This document shows positions 26,354 to 34,230 of a stretch of 49,002 nucleotides of DNA, piece after piece (positions within the stretch are counted from its first letter, which is position 1; each line of letters opens with the position of its first letter). The translations under genes were made by a program, and so were the position numbers. Under the pieces are notes generated by a model. It was not told the DNA's origin and did no database searches. It saw only the letters and a program-made list of their open reading frames with translations. This DNA comes from Lachnospiraceae bacterium. GTDB taxonomy: Bacteria; Bacillota; Clostridia; Lachnospirales; Lachnospiraceae. The stretch spans positions 1-49,002 of the forward strand of contig CAADYR010000099.1 in NCBI GenBank assembly GCA_900753305.1, given 5' to 3'.

Positions 26354-27436
26354 GTGTCAAGAGTGTACAATTTTTCAGCAGGCCCCGCAGTTTTGCCTGA
26401 AGAAGTATTAAAAGAAGCTGCAGATGAAATGTTGGACTATAAGGGAACAGGTATGTCAGTCATGGAAATGAGTCATCGTTCCAAGGCTTTTGAAACCATT
26501 ATTCAGGAAGCTGAAGCTGATTTGAGAGAGCTCATGAATATTCCTGATAATTATAAGGTATTGTTCCTTCAGGGCGGTGCAAGTCAGCAGTTTGCAATGA
26601 TTCCCATGAATCTGATGAAGAATAAGGTTGCTGATTATATCGTAACAGGACAGTGGGCAAAGAAAGCATATCAGGAAGCTTGTATTTATGGTAAGGCAAA
26701 CAAAATTGCTTCATCAGAAGATAAGACTTTCTCCTATATTCCAGACTGTTCTGACCTTCCAATTTCAGAAGATGCAGATTATGTGTATATCTGCCAGAAT
26801 AATACAATTTACGGTACACGTTTTACTACATTGCCAAATACAAAAGGTAAAACACTGGTTGCCGATGTATCCTCCTGTTTCCTGTCAGAGCCTATTGATG
26901 TAACAAAATATGGTGTAATCTATGGTGGTGTTCAGAAGAATATTGGTCCTGCCGGTGTCGTAATTGTAATTATCAGAGAAGATCTGATTACAGAGGATGT
27001 CCTTCCTGGAACTCCTACCATGCTTCGTTATAAGATCCATGCAGACAATAATTCTTTATACAACACACCACCTGCATATGGTATCTATATCTGTGGCAAA
27101 GTATTCAAGTGGCTCAAGAAGATGGGCGGTCTTGAGAAAATGAAAGAAATCAATGAGAAAAAAGCCAAGATTCTCTATGATTATCTGGATGAAAGCAAAC
27201 TTTTCAAAGGAACTGTAAGAAAAGAAGACCGTTCTCTGATGAATGTACCTTTTGTAACAGGCAATGAAGAACTGGATGCCAAATTTGTAAAAGAAGCCAA
27301 GGCAGCCGGATTTGAAAACCTGAAAGGTCACAGAACAGTTGGCGGTATGAGAGCAAGTATCTATAATGCAATGCCTATTGAAGGTGTTCAGAAGCTTGTA
27401 GAATTTATGAAAAAATTTGAGGAGGAGAACGCATAA
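26354..27436 (+). CDS. serC: Phosphoserine aminotransferase
   Basis: PLP enzyme of serine synthesis that converts 3-phosphohydroxypyruvate to phosphoserine. 360 residues. N-terminal YNFSAGPAVLPEEVL and GGASQQFAMIPMNL are diagnostic; the PLP lysine is K195 in GGVQKNIGPAG; C-terminal GHRTVGGMRASIYNAMP fits the substrate phosphate site. GTG start with AGGAGGAG 7 bases upstream. It overlaps serA by one base (TAATG). Confidence 0.97.
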   Translation: MSRVYNFSAGPAVLPEEVLKEAADEMLDYKGTGMSVMEMSHRSKAFETIIQEAEADLRELMNIPDNYKVLFLQGGASQQFAMIPMNLMKNKVADYIVTGQWAKKAYQEACIYGKANKIASSEDKTFSYIPDCSDLPISEDADYVYICQNNTIYGTRFTTLPNTKGKTLVADVSSCFLSEPIDVTKYGVIYGGVQKNIGPAGVVIVIIREDLITEDVLPGTPTMLRYKIHADNNSLYNTPPAYGIYICGKVFKWLKKMGGLEKMKEINEKKAKILYDYLDESKLFKGTVRKEDRSLMNVPFVTGNEELDAKFVKEAKAAGFENLKGHRTVGGMRASIYNAMPIEGVQKLVEFMKKFEEENA

Positions 27437-28599
27437 TGTATCAGTATCATTGCCTTAATCCTATCTCAAAGGTAGGTTTAAACAGATTCAGTGAAGAATA
27501 TCAGAAGACAGACAATATTGCACAGGCAGAAGGTGTTCTGGTGAGAAGTGCTTCCATGCATGAAATGGAATTACCTGAGAATCTTCTCGCAGTAGCAAGA
27601 GCCGGCGCCGGTGTAAATAATATTCCATTAGATAAATGTGCACAACAGGGTATTGTAGTATTCAATACTCCGGGTGCAAATGCGAATGGTGTAAAAGAGT
27701 TGGTGATTGCAGGCATGTTATTGGCATCCAGAGATGTCATTGGAGGTATCAAATGGGTAGAAGCTAATAAGGGCGTTGAAACAATTGCCAAAGATGCAGA
27801 AAAAGAAAAGAAGAACTTCGCAGGTACAGAAATTGCAGGTAAAAAACTTGGTATCATTGGACTTGGGGCAATTGGTGTTAAAGTAGCTAATGCAGCTATT
27901 AACCTGGGAATGGATGTATACGGTTATGATCCTTTCCTGTCAGTAGATGCCGCCTGGAGCCTGAGTCGGGGTGTAAAACATGTATTGAACGTTGATGAAA
28001 TATACGAGACATGTGATTTTATCACAATTCATGTGCCATTAATGGACAGTACGAAAGGTATGATCGATGCAAAAGCCATTGATAAGATGAAACCTGGTGT
28101 GATTCTTCTTAACTTTGCAAGAGATTTACTTGCTAATGAGAACGATGTTCTGGAGGCATTAGAGGCTAGTAAAATCAGAAAATATGTATCTGATTTCCCT
28201 AACCCAACAACAGCGGGTCATCCTGGATGTATCGTAATTCCACACTTAGGTGCTTCTACAGAAGAATCTGAAGATAATTGTGCAGAGATGGCAGTTGATG
28301 AATTAATGGATTACCTGGCTAACGGTAATATTAAACACAGTGTCAATTATCCTAACTGTGATATGGGGGTATGCGCTGCTGCAGGCAGAATAGCACTTCT
28401 TCACAAGAATATCGCTAATATGATCACACAATTTACTGGTGCATTGGGAGAAGCAGGTATCAACATCACTGATATGACAAACAAGTCCAGAGGAGAGTAC
28501 GCTTATACCCTTATGGATATTGAGTCAAAAGCCGATGAAAATATTATCGAACAATTAAAGAAAATTGATGGTGTATTCCGAGTTAGAGTTGTAAAATAA
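27436..28599 (+). CDS. serA: D-3-phosphoglycerate dehydrogenase with ACT domain
   Basis: First step of serine synthesis. 387 residues: catalytic and NAD-binding domains (LGIIGLGAIGVKVANAA), active-site Arg in NFARDLLANENDV, His in IPHLGASTEESEDN, and a C-terminal ACT domain (about 315-387) likely to sense serine. It starts at the ATG overlapping the serC stop, so the two are coupled. It ends in a strong terminator. Confidence 0.95.
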   Translation: MYQYHCLNPISKVGLNRFSEEYQKTDNIAQAEGVLVRSASMHEMELPENLLAVARAGAGVNNIPLDKCAQQGIVVFNTPGANANGVKELVIAGMLLASRDVIGGIKWVEANKGVETIAKDAEKEKKNFAGTEIAGKKLGIIGLGAIGVKVANAAINLGMDVYGYDPFLSVDAAWSLSRGVKHVLNVDEIYETCDFITIHVPLMDSTKGMIDAKAIDKMKPGVILLNFARDLLANENDVLEALEASKIRKYVSDFPNPTTAGHPGCIVIPHLGASTEESEDNCAEMAVDELMDYLANGNIKHSVNYPNCDMGVCAAAGRIALLHKNIANMITQFTGALGEAGINITDMTNKSRGEYAYTLMDIESKADENIIEQLKKIDGVFRVRVVK

Positions 28600-28610
28600 C
28601 AAGTTTACAT

Positions 28611-28653
28611 AAAATAAGTGAAGCCTGATCAAAAAGGTTTCACTTATTTTTTT
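28611..28653 (+). terminator. Rho-independent terminator of serCA
   Basis: AAAATAAGTGAAGCC pairs with GGTTTCACTTATTTT (one G-U) around a 10-base loop and runs into seven T residues. Confidence 0.9.
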
Positions 28654-28746
28654 GCAGTAACACCGTTCTTGTGCAAAGTAGTGAACTATATTTGAATATC
28701 CATGCAGAAAATATGAATTTTTGTCAAAAAAAAGTGAATAAAGTGG

Positions 28747-28775
28747 TTGACAATAATGGTGTTCTGTGCAATAAT
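28747..28775 (+). promoter_or_regulatory. Promoter of the GGGG-loop RNA
   Basis: A perfect -35 TTGACA (28747-28752) and AATAAT (28770-28775) with a 17-base spacer. No protein gene follows; the expected start is near 28782. Confidence 0.6.
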
Positions 28776-28781
28776 CATTAC

Positions 28782-29171
28782 AAGAAACAACGTTACACAT
28801 ATTAAAGAACATGGTTCTATAAAATCTTTTTTAGAGATGGTTAAAGAGGGGGTCGATTTCAGAATTGGGGAATTCTGAACGACAAAGAGGTTTCTTAAAC
28901 AATCGTGTAGGAATGGGGATTCTTCACGAAGGGGATTTGTGTAAAAAGGGATGGCTTTTCGGAAAAAGCAATCGGGGGATTGTGTAAAGGGTATTCTAAG
29001 TAAAGTAAAAGGGAAATTCTTAAAAGGGGATTCTAAAGGGGAATTCAAAAAGGGGAATTCAGTAAGTTGTGTAAAAAGGAAATTCAACAAAAGGGGAATG
29101 TGTAAAAGGTTTCTTGTGTAAAAGGTAATAAAAAAGGATGCAGTAAGCATCCTTTTTTATTACCTTTTACA
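28782..29171 (+). ncRNA. Candidate structured small RNA with GGGG/GGA hairpin loops
   Basis: This ~390-base stretch has a promoter and a strong terminator but no credible protein. Visible hairpins: 28852-28883 (GTCG plus TTCAGAATT stem, GGGG loop, perfect apart from a two-base AT bulge), 28909-28924 (AGGAAT, GGGG, ATTCTT), 28925-28941 (CACGAA, GGGGA, TTTGTG), 28954-28969 (GCTTTT, CGGA, AAAAGC), 28969-28982 (CAATC, GGGG, GATTG) and 29041-29060 (GAATTC, AAAAAGGG, GAATTC). GTGTAAA(AA)GG recurs at 28939, 28982, 29069, 29100 and 29116. About ten GGGA/GGAA/GGGGA motifs are exposed. This resembles CsrA-sequestering RNAs in design (inference); identity unproven. Confidence 0.55.
29117..29171. terminator. 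25-bp perfect hairpin terminator, bidirectional
   Basis: Arms 29117-29141 and 29147-29171 are exactly complementary around AGTAA. The inner GGATGC/GCATCC with T-run works as a terminator on the plus strand and, by symmetry, for the convergent gene at 29167-29442. Confidence 0.85.
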
Positions 29172-29442
29172 TTATATCAAAATCTTTCACATCTGCATTT
29201 TTGATCATGCTGCCGACTGTGTTCAGGACTCTTTTTTCATTTGCAGCCTGACTTTCCAGATCCATAAATCTGACAAAAATATCTTCCACCGTAGTATTCT
29301 GTTCTTTTGCAATTTCTTCCATAACCGGCTTTAATTTATCCAACTGATAAGATACTCTTGCATTCTTGGAATCATTGCTTTTCAAAACACGATTCGCATA
29401 TTCATTAATGCGGTCTAACATTTTCTTATCTTCTGCTGTCAT
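29167..29442 (-). CDS. Small helical protein of unknown function
   Basis: 91 residues, predicted mostly alpha-helical and highly charged (MTAEDKKMLDRINEYANRVL, KLKPVMEEIAKEQNTTVEDIF). No family is recognised. The reading frame extends to 29499, but a near-perfect promoter puts the transcript start at about that point, so a downstream start is needed. ATG at 29442 is used, with AAAGG about 13 bases upstream; ATG at 29454 is possible. It converges on the GGGG-loop RNA and shares its terminator stem. Confidence 0.55.
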   Translation of the reverse strand: MTAEDKKMLDRINEYANRVLKSNDSKNARVSYQLDKLKPVMEEIAKEQNTTVEDIFVRFMDLESQAANEKRVLNTVGSMIKNADVKDFDIM

Positions 29443-29508
29443 ATGACTACCCATACCTTTCTTTAATCTTTCATTTTCTGTATTATTGTCAATAAACACT
29501 GCTATGTG

Positions 29509-29537
29509 ATTCTAACACTATCCATTCTCAATGTCAA
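29509..29537 (-). promoter_or_regulatory. Promoter of the small helical protein gene
   Basis: Minus strand TTGACA (29532-29537) and TAGAAT (29509-29514), 17-base spacer. Confidence 0.7.
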
Positions 29538-29544
29538 AAAAGAC

Positions 29545-29573
29545 TTCAAATTCATAAATATATCTGTTAAAAT
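29545..29573 (+). promoter_or_regulatory. Putative promoter of the DUF1015 gene
   Basis: TTCAAA (29545-29550) and TAAAAT (29568-29573), 17-base spacer. An inverted repeat AGAAC-GTT-GTTCT (29596-29608) lies in the leader. Confidence 0.5.
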
Positions 29574-29623
29574 GAAAGAGTAATTTACATAATCAAGAAC
29601 GTTGTTCTCATAATCAGAAGGGC

Positions 29624-30871
29624 ATGGTGAATAAAGTGGCAGATATCAGACCGTTTCAGGCATACAGACCAAAAGAGGGATTAGAAGCTGAAATTGCAGC
29701 ACTACCATATGATGTATATAATCGCGCTGAAGCTGTAGCAGCAGTTCAGGGACATCCTTTATCATTTCTAAATATAGACAGAGCAGAAACACAATTTGAT
29801 GATTCTGTTGATATATATGATGACAGAGTATATCAGAAAGCACATGATATGTTATGGGATATGATCGGGCGCAATATTTTCGTACAGGAAAATAAACCGG
29901 TCTATTATATATACGAGCTTACGATGAATGGGCGTATCCAGACAGGAATCGTGGCATGTGCCAGTATCGATGATTATTTAGATCAGGTCATTAAAAAACA
30001 TGAAAACACAAGAGCGGATAAAGAATTGGACAGAATACGTCATGTGGAATCCTGCAAAGCTCAGACAGGTCCAATTTTCCTTGCATATAGAGCTAATCAG
30101 ACCATTAATGAAATTATCGGGCAGAAGAAAAAGCAATCTCCTTTATATGACTTTACGACAGAAGATCAGATTACGCATCGCGTATGGTGCATTGATTCCG
30201 ATTCAGAAATAGCAACCATACAGCATGCGTTCAATAATATAGAACAGATATATATAGCAGATGGTCACCATCGCTGTGCCTCCGCTGTAAAAGTTGGTCT
30301 TCGTATGAGAGAAGCTAATCCCGGTTATACAGGAAAAGAAGAATTTAACTATTTCCTTTCTGTTTTATTTGCTGATGAAGAATTAATGATCATGGATTAT
30401 AACAGAGTTGTTAAGGATCTGAATGGATTGACCAACGAAGAATTTGTTAACAGGATAAGTTCCGTGTATACAATTCTTCAACAGGATTCCAAATGTCACA
30501 GACCATCCCATAAAGGTCAGATCGCCATGTATCTGGATCATACATGGTATCTGTTAGAATTAAAAGACGGCTTTGGCAGTACACATCCAGTTGATGGATT
30601 AGATGTAGCAATTCTGCAAAACCAGATTCTAGCACCTGTTTTAAATATACAGGACCCCAAAACTGATAAAAGAATTGATTTTGTTGGTGGAATTCGGGGT
30701 ATGGAAGAACTGGAACGCAGAGTTCACACAGACAGTGCAGTTGCTTTTGCAATGTATCCAACTTCTATCCATGAGCTATTCGAGGTTGCTGATGCCGGAC
30801 TCCTTATGCCTCCTAAATCAACATGGTTCGAACCTAAACTCCGCAGTGGACTTTTTATACATGCAATCTAA
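29624..30871 (+). CDS. DUF1015 family protein
   Basis: 415 residues with the DUF1015 opening VADIRPFQAYRP and ALPYDVYNRAEA, and the block YIADGHHRCASAVKV. In Clostridia this family is commonly next to serA and serC, as here (1 kb downstream), suggesting a link to serine metabolism; the biochemical function is not established to my knowledge. AGAAGG lies 2 bases before the ATG at 29624; nearby GTG codons at 29627 and 29636 are alternatives. It is followed 19 bases later by the MscS gene. Confidence 0.85.
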   Translation: MVNKVADIRPFQAYRPKEGLEAEIAALPYDVYNRAEAVAAVQGHPLSFLNIDRAETQFDDSVDIYDDRVYQKAHDMLWDMIGRNIFVQENKPVYYIYELTMNGRIQTGIVACASIDDYLDQVIKKHENTRADKELDRIRHVESCKAQTGPIFLAYRANQTINEIIGQKKKQSPLYDFTTEDQITHRVWCIDSDSEIATIQHAFNNIEQIYIADGHHRCASAVKVGLRMREANPGYTGKEEFNYFLSVLFADEELMIMDYNRVVKDLNGLTNEEFVNRISSVYTILQQDSKCHRPSHKGQIAMYLDHTWYLLELKDGFGSTHPVDGLDVAILQNQILAPVLNIQDPKTDKRIDFVGGIRGMEELERRVHTDSAVAFAMYPTSIHELFEVADAGLLMPPKSTWFEPKLRSGLFIHAI

Positions 30872-30890
30872 TTATGAAAGGACATAAAAT

Positions 30891-31757
30891 ATGCTGTTAA
30901 CTGCAGACGAAATAGAAGAAATAAGTAAAAATCTGAATGCATTCCAGAAATTTCTGCAAGAGCTGCCGGATAAAGCTCTTGTATTAGGAATCCGTGTCCT
31001 GTTAGCTGTTGTTTTCTTTTTTATTGGCATGAAAGTCATTTCATTCATCCGGAAAATTTTAAGAAAATCATTACAAAGAGCCGGTGCTGAAACAGGTGTG
31101 ATGCAATTCCTTGATGCCTTGATCAAGGGTGCTCTGTATTTTATTCTGGTTCTTGCCATTGCTAACAGTTTCGGTTTTGACGCAGCAAGTATTATGGCTT
31201 TACTTGGTTCTCTGGGTGTCACGATTGGTCTTGCCTTACAGGGCAGTTTAAGTAACCTTGCCGGAGGTGTTCTGATCCTGGTCTTGAAGCCTTTCAGGGT
31301 AGGAGATTATATTGTAGAAGATTCACACAAAAATGAAGGTACTGTAAGTGAAATAGGTATTTTCTATACAAAATTGAGAACCATTGATAATCGTATCGTG
31401 GTACTGCCAAATGGTAATCTGGCAAATAGTTCCCTGACAAATTACACAGCGAATTCTCTCAGACGTATTGATCTGAATGTAGGTATCGCCTACAGTGCAG
31501 ATATTCCAACTGCTAAGCATGTATTAGAACAGATCATTGCCAGTGAGGCAGATGTAGATCATAATGCAGAATCCATTGTGTGTGTAGATTCTTTGGGTAA
31601 TAGTGAAGTTGTTCTTGGGTTAAAATGTTATTGCCCAACAGAAAAATACTGGACTGTACGTTGGAGAATGACCGAAAATATCAAACTGGCATTTGATCAG
31701 GCAGGAATTGAAATTCCATTTCCACAGGTTTCTGTTCACATAAACTCTAATGAATAA
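30891..31757 (+). CDS. mscS: Small-conductance mechanosensitive channel (MscS family)
   Basis: 288 residues. Three membrane segments (about 31-50, 73-95, 98-125), with the pore-lining third helix GLALQGSLSNLAGGVLIL and the conserved FRVGDYIV entry into the cytoplasmic beta domain (TKLRTIDNRIVVLPNGNLANSSLTNY). It releases osmolytes at high membrane tension. AAAGGA lies 8 bases before the ATG. Probably cotranscribed with DUF1015. Confidence 0.93.
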   Translation: MLLTADEIEEISKNLNAFQKFLQELPDKALVLGIRVLLAVVFFFIGMKVISFIRKILRKSLQRAGAETGVMQFLDALIKGALYFILVLAIANSFGFDAASIMALLGSLGVTIGLALQGSLSNLAGGVLILVLKPFRVGDYIVEDSHKNEGTVSEIGIFYTKLRTIDNRIVVLPNGNLANSSLTNYTANSLRRIDLNVGIAYSADIPTAKHVLEQIIASEADVDHNAESIVCVDSLGNSEVVLGLKCYCPTEKYWTVRWRMTENIKLAFDQAGIEIPFPQVSVHINSNE

Positions 31758-31785
31758 TAATTTTTATGAATTTTGCAAAAAACTC

Positions 31786-31814
31786 TTGAAAAAACAGTCA
31801 TTACCATATATACT
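31786..31814 (+). promoter_or_regulatory. Promoter of tRNA-Thr
   Basis: TTGAAA (31786-31791) and TATACT (31809-31814), 17-base spacer, 44 bases before the tRNA. Confidence 0.75.
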
Positions 31815-31857
31815 AGTTAAGTCGGCATAAGTACTATATGCGCGATGACTGTGATAG

Positions 31858-31930
31858 GCTTTCGTAGCGCAGTTGGTAGCGCAACTGATTCGTAATCAGT
31901 AGGTCGAGGGTTCAAGTCCCTTCGAAAGCT
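31858..31930 (+). tRNA. tRNA-Thr (anticodon CGU)
   Basis: A 73-base cloverleaf: acceptor GCTTTCG/CGAAAGC, D-arm GCGC/GCGC, anticodon stem ACTGA/TCAGT with loop TTCGTAA, T-arm GAGGG/CCCTT with TTCAAGT. Anticodon CGT reads ACG. The 3' CCA is not encoded. It is a single tRNA gene with its own promoter and terminator, and no integrase target was seen at its 3' end. Confidence 0.95.
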
Positions 31931-31933
31931 TTT

Positions 31934-31976
31934 AGTCAAACCTTGAAATAAATCTTCAAGGTTTGACTTTTTTTTC
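31934..31976 (+). terminator. Terminator after tRNA-Thr
   Basis: A 14-bp perfect stem, AGTCAAACCTTGAA (31934-31947) with its complement (31955-31968), followed by a T-run. Confidence 0.92.
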
Positions 31977-31991
31977 GGCATTTTTCATGTA

Positions 31992-32020
31992 TTGACAAAC
32001 TCGATCAGTGGAAGTAGAAT
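31992..32020 (+). promoter_or_regulatory. Promoter of the small membrane protein gene
   Basis: A perfect TTGACA (31992-31997) and TAGAAT (32015-32020), 17-base spacer. Confidence 0.7.
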
Positions 32021-32091
32021 TTTTTCTGGAATTTAATATTTTTGTAATATTTTTGTAATTCATACTATACCATTTAAAGAGGTCGAGGATC

Positions 32092-32328
32092 ATGGAAGAA
32101 CCGTTAGATAAAGAATTGTCTGCACAGCCTATGCACAAAGTGAAAGCAGCTTATATTGGCTGTGGAATGGCAGTTGCCGTTGCAATTGGAATTGTTACTA
32201 TGTTATGTATTTTTTCATCTGGAAATGAATCAGTTCCAAATGGAGCAGGTCGAAATTCAGAAGTATACATTTTAAAAGATGAGGTTGTGGATACCAGCTA
32301 CTTACATGGTTCTGTTCTATATCGTTAA
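32092..32328 (+). CDS. Small single-pass membrane protein, unknown
   Basis: 78 residues: an acidic N-terminus, one membrane segment (about 19-42, AAYIGCGMAVAVAIGIVTMLCIF), and a ~35-residue tail outside. GAGG lies before the ATG, with its own promoter and a terminator, so it is a real gene. No family is recognised. Confidence 0.65.
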   Translation: MEEPLDKELSAQPMHKVKAAYIGCGMAVAVAIGIVTMLCIFSSGNESVPNGAGRNSEVYILKDEVVDTSYLHGSVLYR

Positions 32329-32336
32329 TAATATTG

Positions 32337-32361
32337 GTCGCAGAAAACTCTGCGGCTTTTT
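32337..32361 (+). terminator. Hairpin terminator
   Basis: GTCGCAGA (32337-32344) pairs with TCTGCGGC (32349-32356; one G-U), followed by TTTTTA. It lies just before the 3' end of the convergent permease gene. Confidence 0.8.
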
Positions 32362-32364
32362 ATC

Positions 32365-33192
32365 TTACATCATTCGTCTGGCGATACGACGTTCCAGAAC
32401 AGACAGACACCAGTACAGAAGCATTGCGATCAGACACAGTATGATCAGGCTAAGTAATACTCTGGATAGATCAAATACCTGACTGGAGTAAATGATGCAA
32501 TAACCCAGACCGCGTCTTCCAGCCAGAAATTCTCCAATAATAACTCCGACCAGAGCCAATCCGATATTTGTTTTGGCAATAGACAGGAAAGTAGGTAAAT
32601 TCCCCGGGAAAACGACTTTGGTAAAAGCCTGCATCCTGGTTCCTCCAAGTGTAGTTATTAACTTCAACCTCTCAGGGTCTGTCTGAGCGAATACCTGGTA
32701 TAAATTCAAAATGCACCCAAATACACCTACCGACATGCCGCACAGAACAATTGTCCTGGGTCCTGTTCCCAACCACACAATAATCAATGGAGCAAGTGCA
32801 GATTTAGGCAGACTGTTTAACACAATAAGAAACGGTTCCACGGTATGTCCAAAAGTCGGCATGAACCAAAAAAGTGTTGCCAGAATAATTGATATTCCAA
32901 TGATCAGCAAAAAGCTGATAACCGATTCCAATAACGTTACCCCAATATGTTCAAGCAGTGACATATCCTTCATGTCTTTTACAAACAATATTGTAATATC
33001 TTTTGGAGAACTGAAATAAAACTTATCGATCCATTCCAGTTCGGCAGCCATTTGCCATAACAATAAGAACATGATAAATATAAGTAAACGACTCCATATT
33101 ACAGTTCTTTTTTTATTTTTTTGTTTACGTAAATAATTTTTTTGCCCCTCTGAGCATGCGCTCAGATCATACTTTTTTCTCCGTATTTTCAT
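32365..33192 (-). CDS. ABC transporter permease (SsuC/TauC/ThiX-like)
   Basis: 275 residues with a long basic N-terminus and six membrane segments. The EAA-type loop is GGTRMQAFTKVVFPGNLP and the C-terminal block is GVIIGEFLAGRRGLGY, both typical of nitrate/sulfonate/hydroxymethylpyrimidine-type importers. AAAGGAAAGG precedes the ATG. It follows its ATPase partner by 39 bases on the same strand. No substrate-binding protein gene is next to the pair, so the substrate is unknown. Confidence 0.85.
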   Translation of the reverse strand: MKIRRKKYDLSACSEGQKNYLRKQKNKKRTVIWSRLLIFIMFLLLWQMAAELEWIDKFYFSSPKDITILFVKDMKDMSLLEHIGVTLLESVISFLLIIGISIILATLFWFMPTFGHTVEPFLIVLNSLPKSALAPLIIVWLGTGPRTIVLCGMSVGVFGCILNLYQVFAQTDPERLKLITTLGGTRMQAFTKVVFPGNLPTFLSIAKTNIGLALVGVIIGEFLAGRRGLGYCIIYSSQVFDLSRVLLSLIILCLIAMLLYWCLSVLERRIARRMM

Positions 33193-33231
33193 AAAGAAGC
33201 ACCTTTCCTTTCTATAACCCGTAATTCATTT

Positions 33232-33981
33232 TCACACAAGTTCTTTCCAGATTCTGTCAAAATACTGTTGAAATAAAACGGATTGACGTATTTTATCGTG
33301 ATCAATCCCGTTCTTTTCAAATTCTATAGGAACCACGTCCTTTACGCTGCACGGAGATTTACTCAGTAAAATTACCTGATCTGCCATGGCTATTGCTTCT
33401 GAAATATCATGTGTTACAAGAATTGCTGTCTTTTGTTCAGACTTAATAATGTCATGTACATCCTTAGATACCTGTAGACGTGTCTGGTAATCCAATGCAC
33501 TGAATGGTTCATCCAGTAATAGCAGATCAGGCTGAAGGGCAAGTGTACGGATCAATGCGATTCTCTGCCGCATACCACCGGACAGGGCAGAGGGCTTCTG
33601 ATGGATGGTATTTTCCAAATGATATTTTATCAGTAGTTTTTTGACCAGTTCTATGGTTTCCGGTCTGATTTTATTCTGAATCTCAAGTCCCAGCAAAATA
33701 TTGTGATAAACATCCCGCCATTCTAATAAATGATCGTGTTGAAGCATGTATCCAATCCCTGGTGCCTGAAAATCTTCAGAATAAAAGGTAATAAATCCTG
33801 ATGTCGGTTTTAAAAGTCCTGCGATCAATGATAATATCGTAGACTTTCCGCAACCGGATGGTCCTACAATTGCTGTAAAACTTTTACGTTCAATTTCAAA
33901 ACTCATGTTTTTCAAGACCTGAATTTCTCCCAGATCGCTGTAGTAGGAGAAATCCACATGATCCAGTTTCAGAAAATACAC
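33232..33981 (-). CDS. ABC transporter ATP-binding protein (SsuB/TauB-like)
   Basis: 249 residues from a GTG start. Walker A GPSGCGKST (about 38-46), signature LSGGMRQRIALIRTLA, Walker B LLLLDEPFSALD, switch His in LVTHDISEAIAMADQV. It energises the adjacent permease. An ATG in another frame just upstream gives no family match and is rejected. Import of a small organic nutrient is likely; the missing binding protein may be encoded elsewhere. Confidence 0.88.
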   Translation of the reverse strand: MYFLKLDHVDFSYYSDLGEIQVLKNMSFEIERKSFTAIVGPSGCGKSTILSLIAGLLKPTSGFITFYSEDFQAPGIGYMLQHDHLLEWRDVYHNILLGLEIQNKIRPETIELVKKLLIKYHLENTIHQKPSALSGGMRQRIALIRTLALQPDLLLLDEPFSALDYQTRLQVSKDVHDIIKSEQKTAILVTHDISEAIAMADQVILLSKSPCSVKDVVPIEFEKNGIDHDKIRQSVLFQQYFDRIWKELV

Positions 33982-34114
33982 CGCCCATCATCCCTTTCTT
34001 TTTCCTTCTGATACCATATTGTATGTTCTTTTGACAAAAAGGTAACTGCCACTGCAAATTTAAGAGAATTTCCAAACATCTGCGAATATTTATACATTTT
34101 CTGTCACATCTAAC

Positions 34115-34143
34115 TTGATTCATGCGCTAACTTATGTTAAATT
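34115..34143 (+). promoter_or_regulatory. Putative argH promoter
   Basis: TTGATT (34115-34120) and TAAATT (34138-34143), 17-base spacer. Confidence 0.55.
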
Positions 34144-34171
34144 GGAACTATTCAGGATCATATACGAAGGT

Positions 34172-34194
34172 AGAATGATATTAAATATGATTCT
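34172..34194 (+). promoter_or_regulatory. Palindrome in the argH leader, possible ArgR site
   Basis: AGAATGATATT and AATATGATTCT are inverted around a central A, matching at 10 of 11 positions. The AT-rich palindrome 30-50 bases after the -10 box would suit an arginine repressor, but it was not compared with a matrix. Confidence 0.4.
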
Positions 34195-34230
34195 GGACAG
34201 TTACAATAGAAATATAAGGAGTGATTTATC

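Noticed and set aside
28847..29104. G-quadruplex from the many G-runs on the plus strand
   Set aside because: Loops between runs are mostly 8-40 bases and several runs sit in loops of clear hairpins, so the hairpin reading explains the pattern better.
28686..29150. A 154-codon open frame on the minus strand across the G-rich repeat region
   Set aside because: The translation is Phe/Pro/Ser-rich repeats of NSPLESPF type caused by the GGGGA repeats read in reverse; it has no ribosome binding site or domain, and the plus strand carries promoter and terminator.
31858..31976. tRNA-Thr as integration site of a second element
   Set aside because: The tRNA is followed at once by its own terminator and host genes; no integrase or repeated 3' end is seen nearby.
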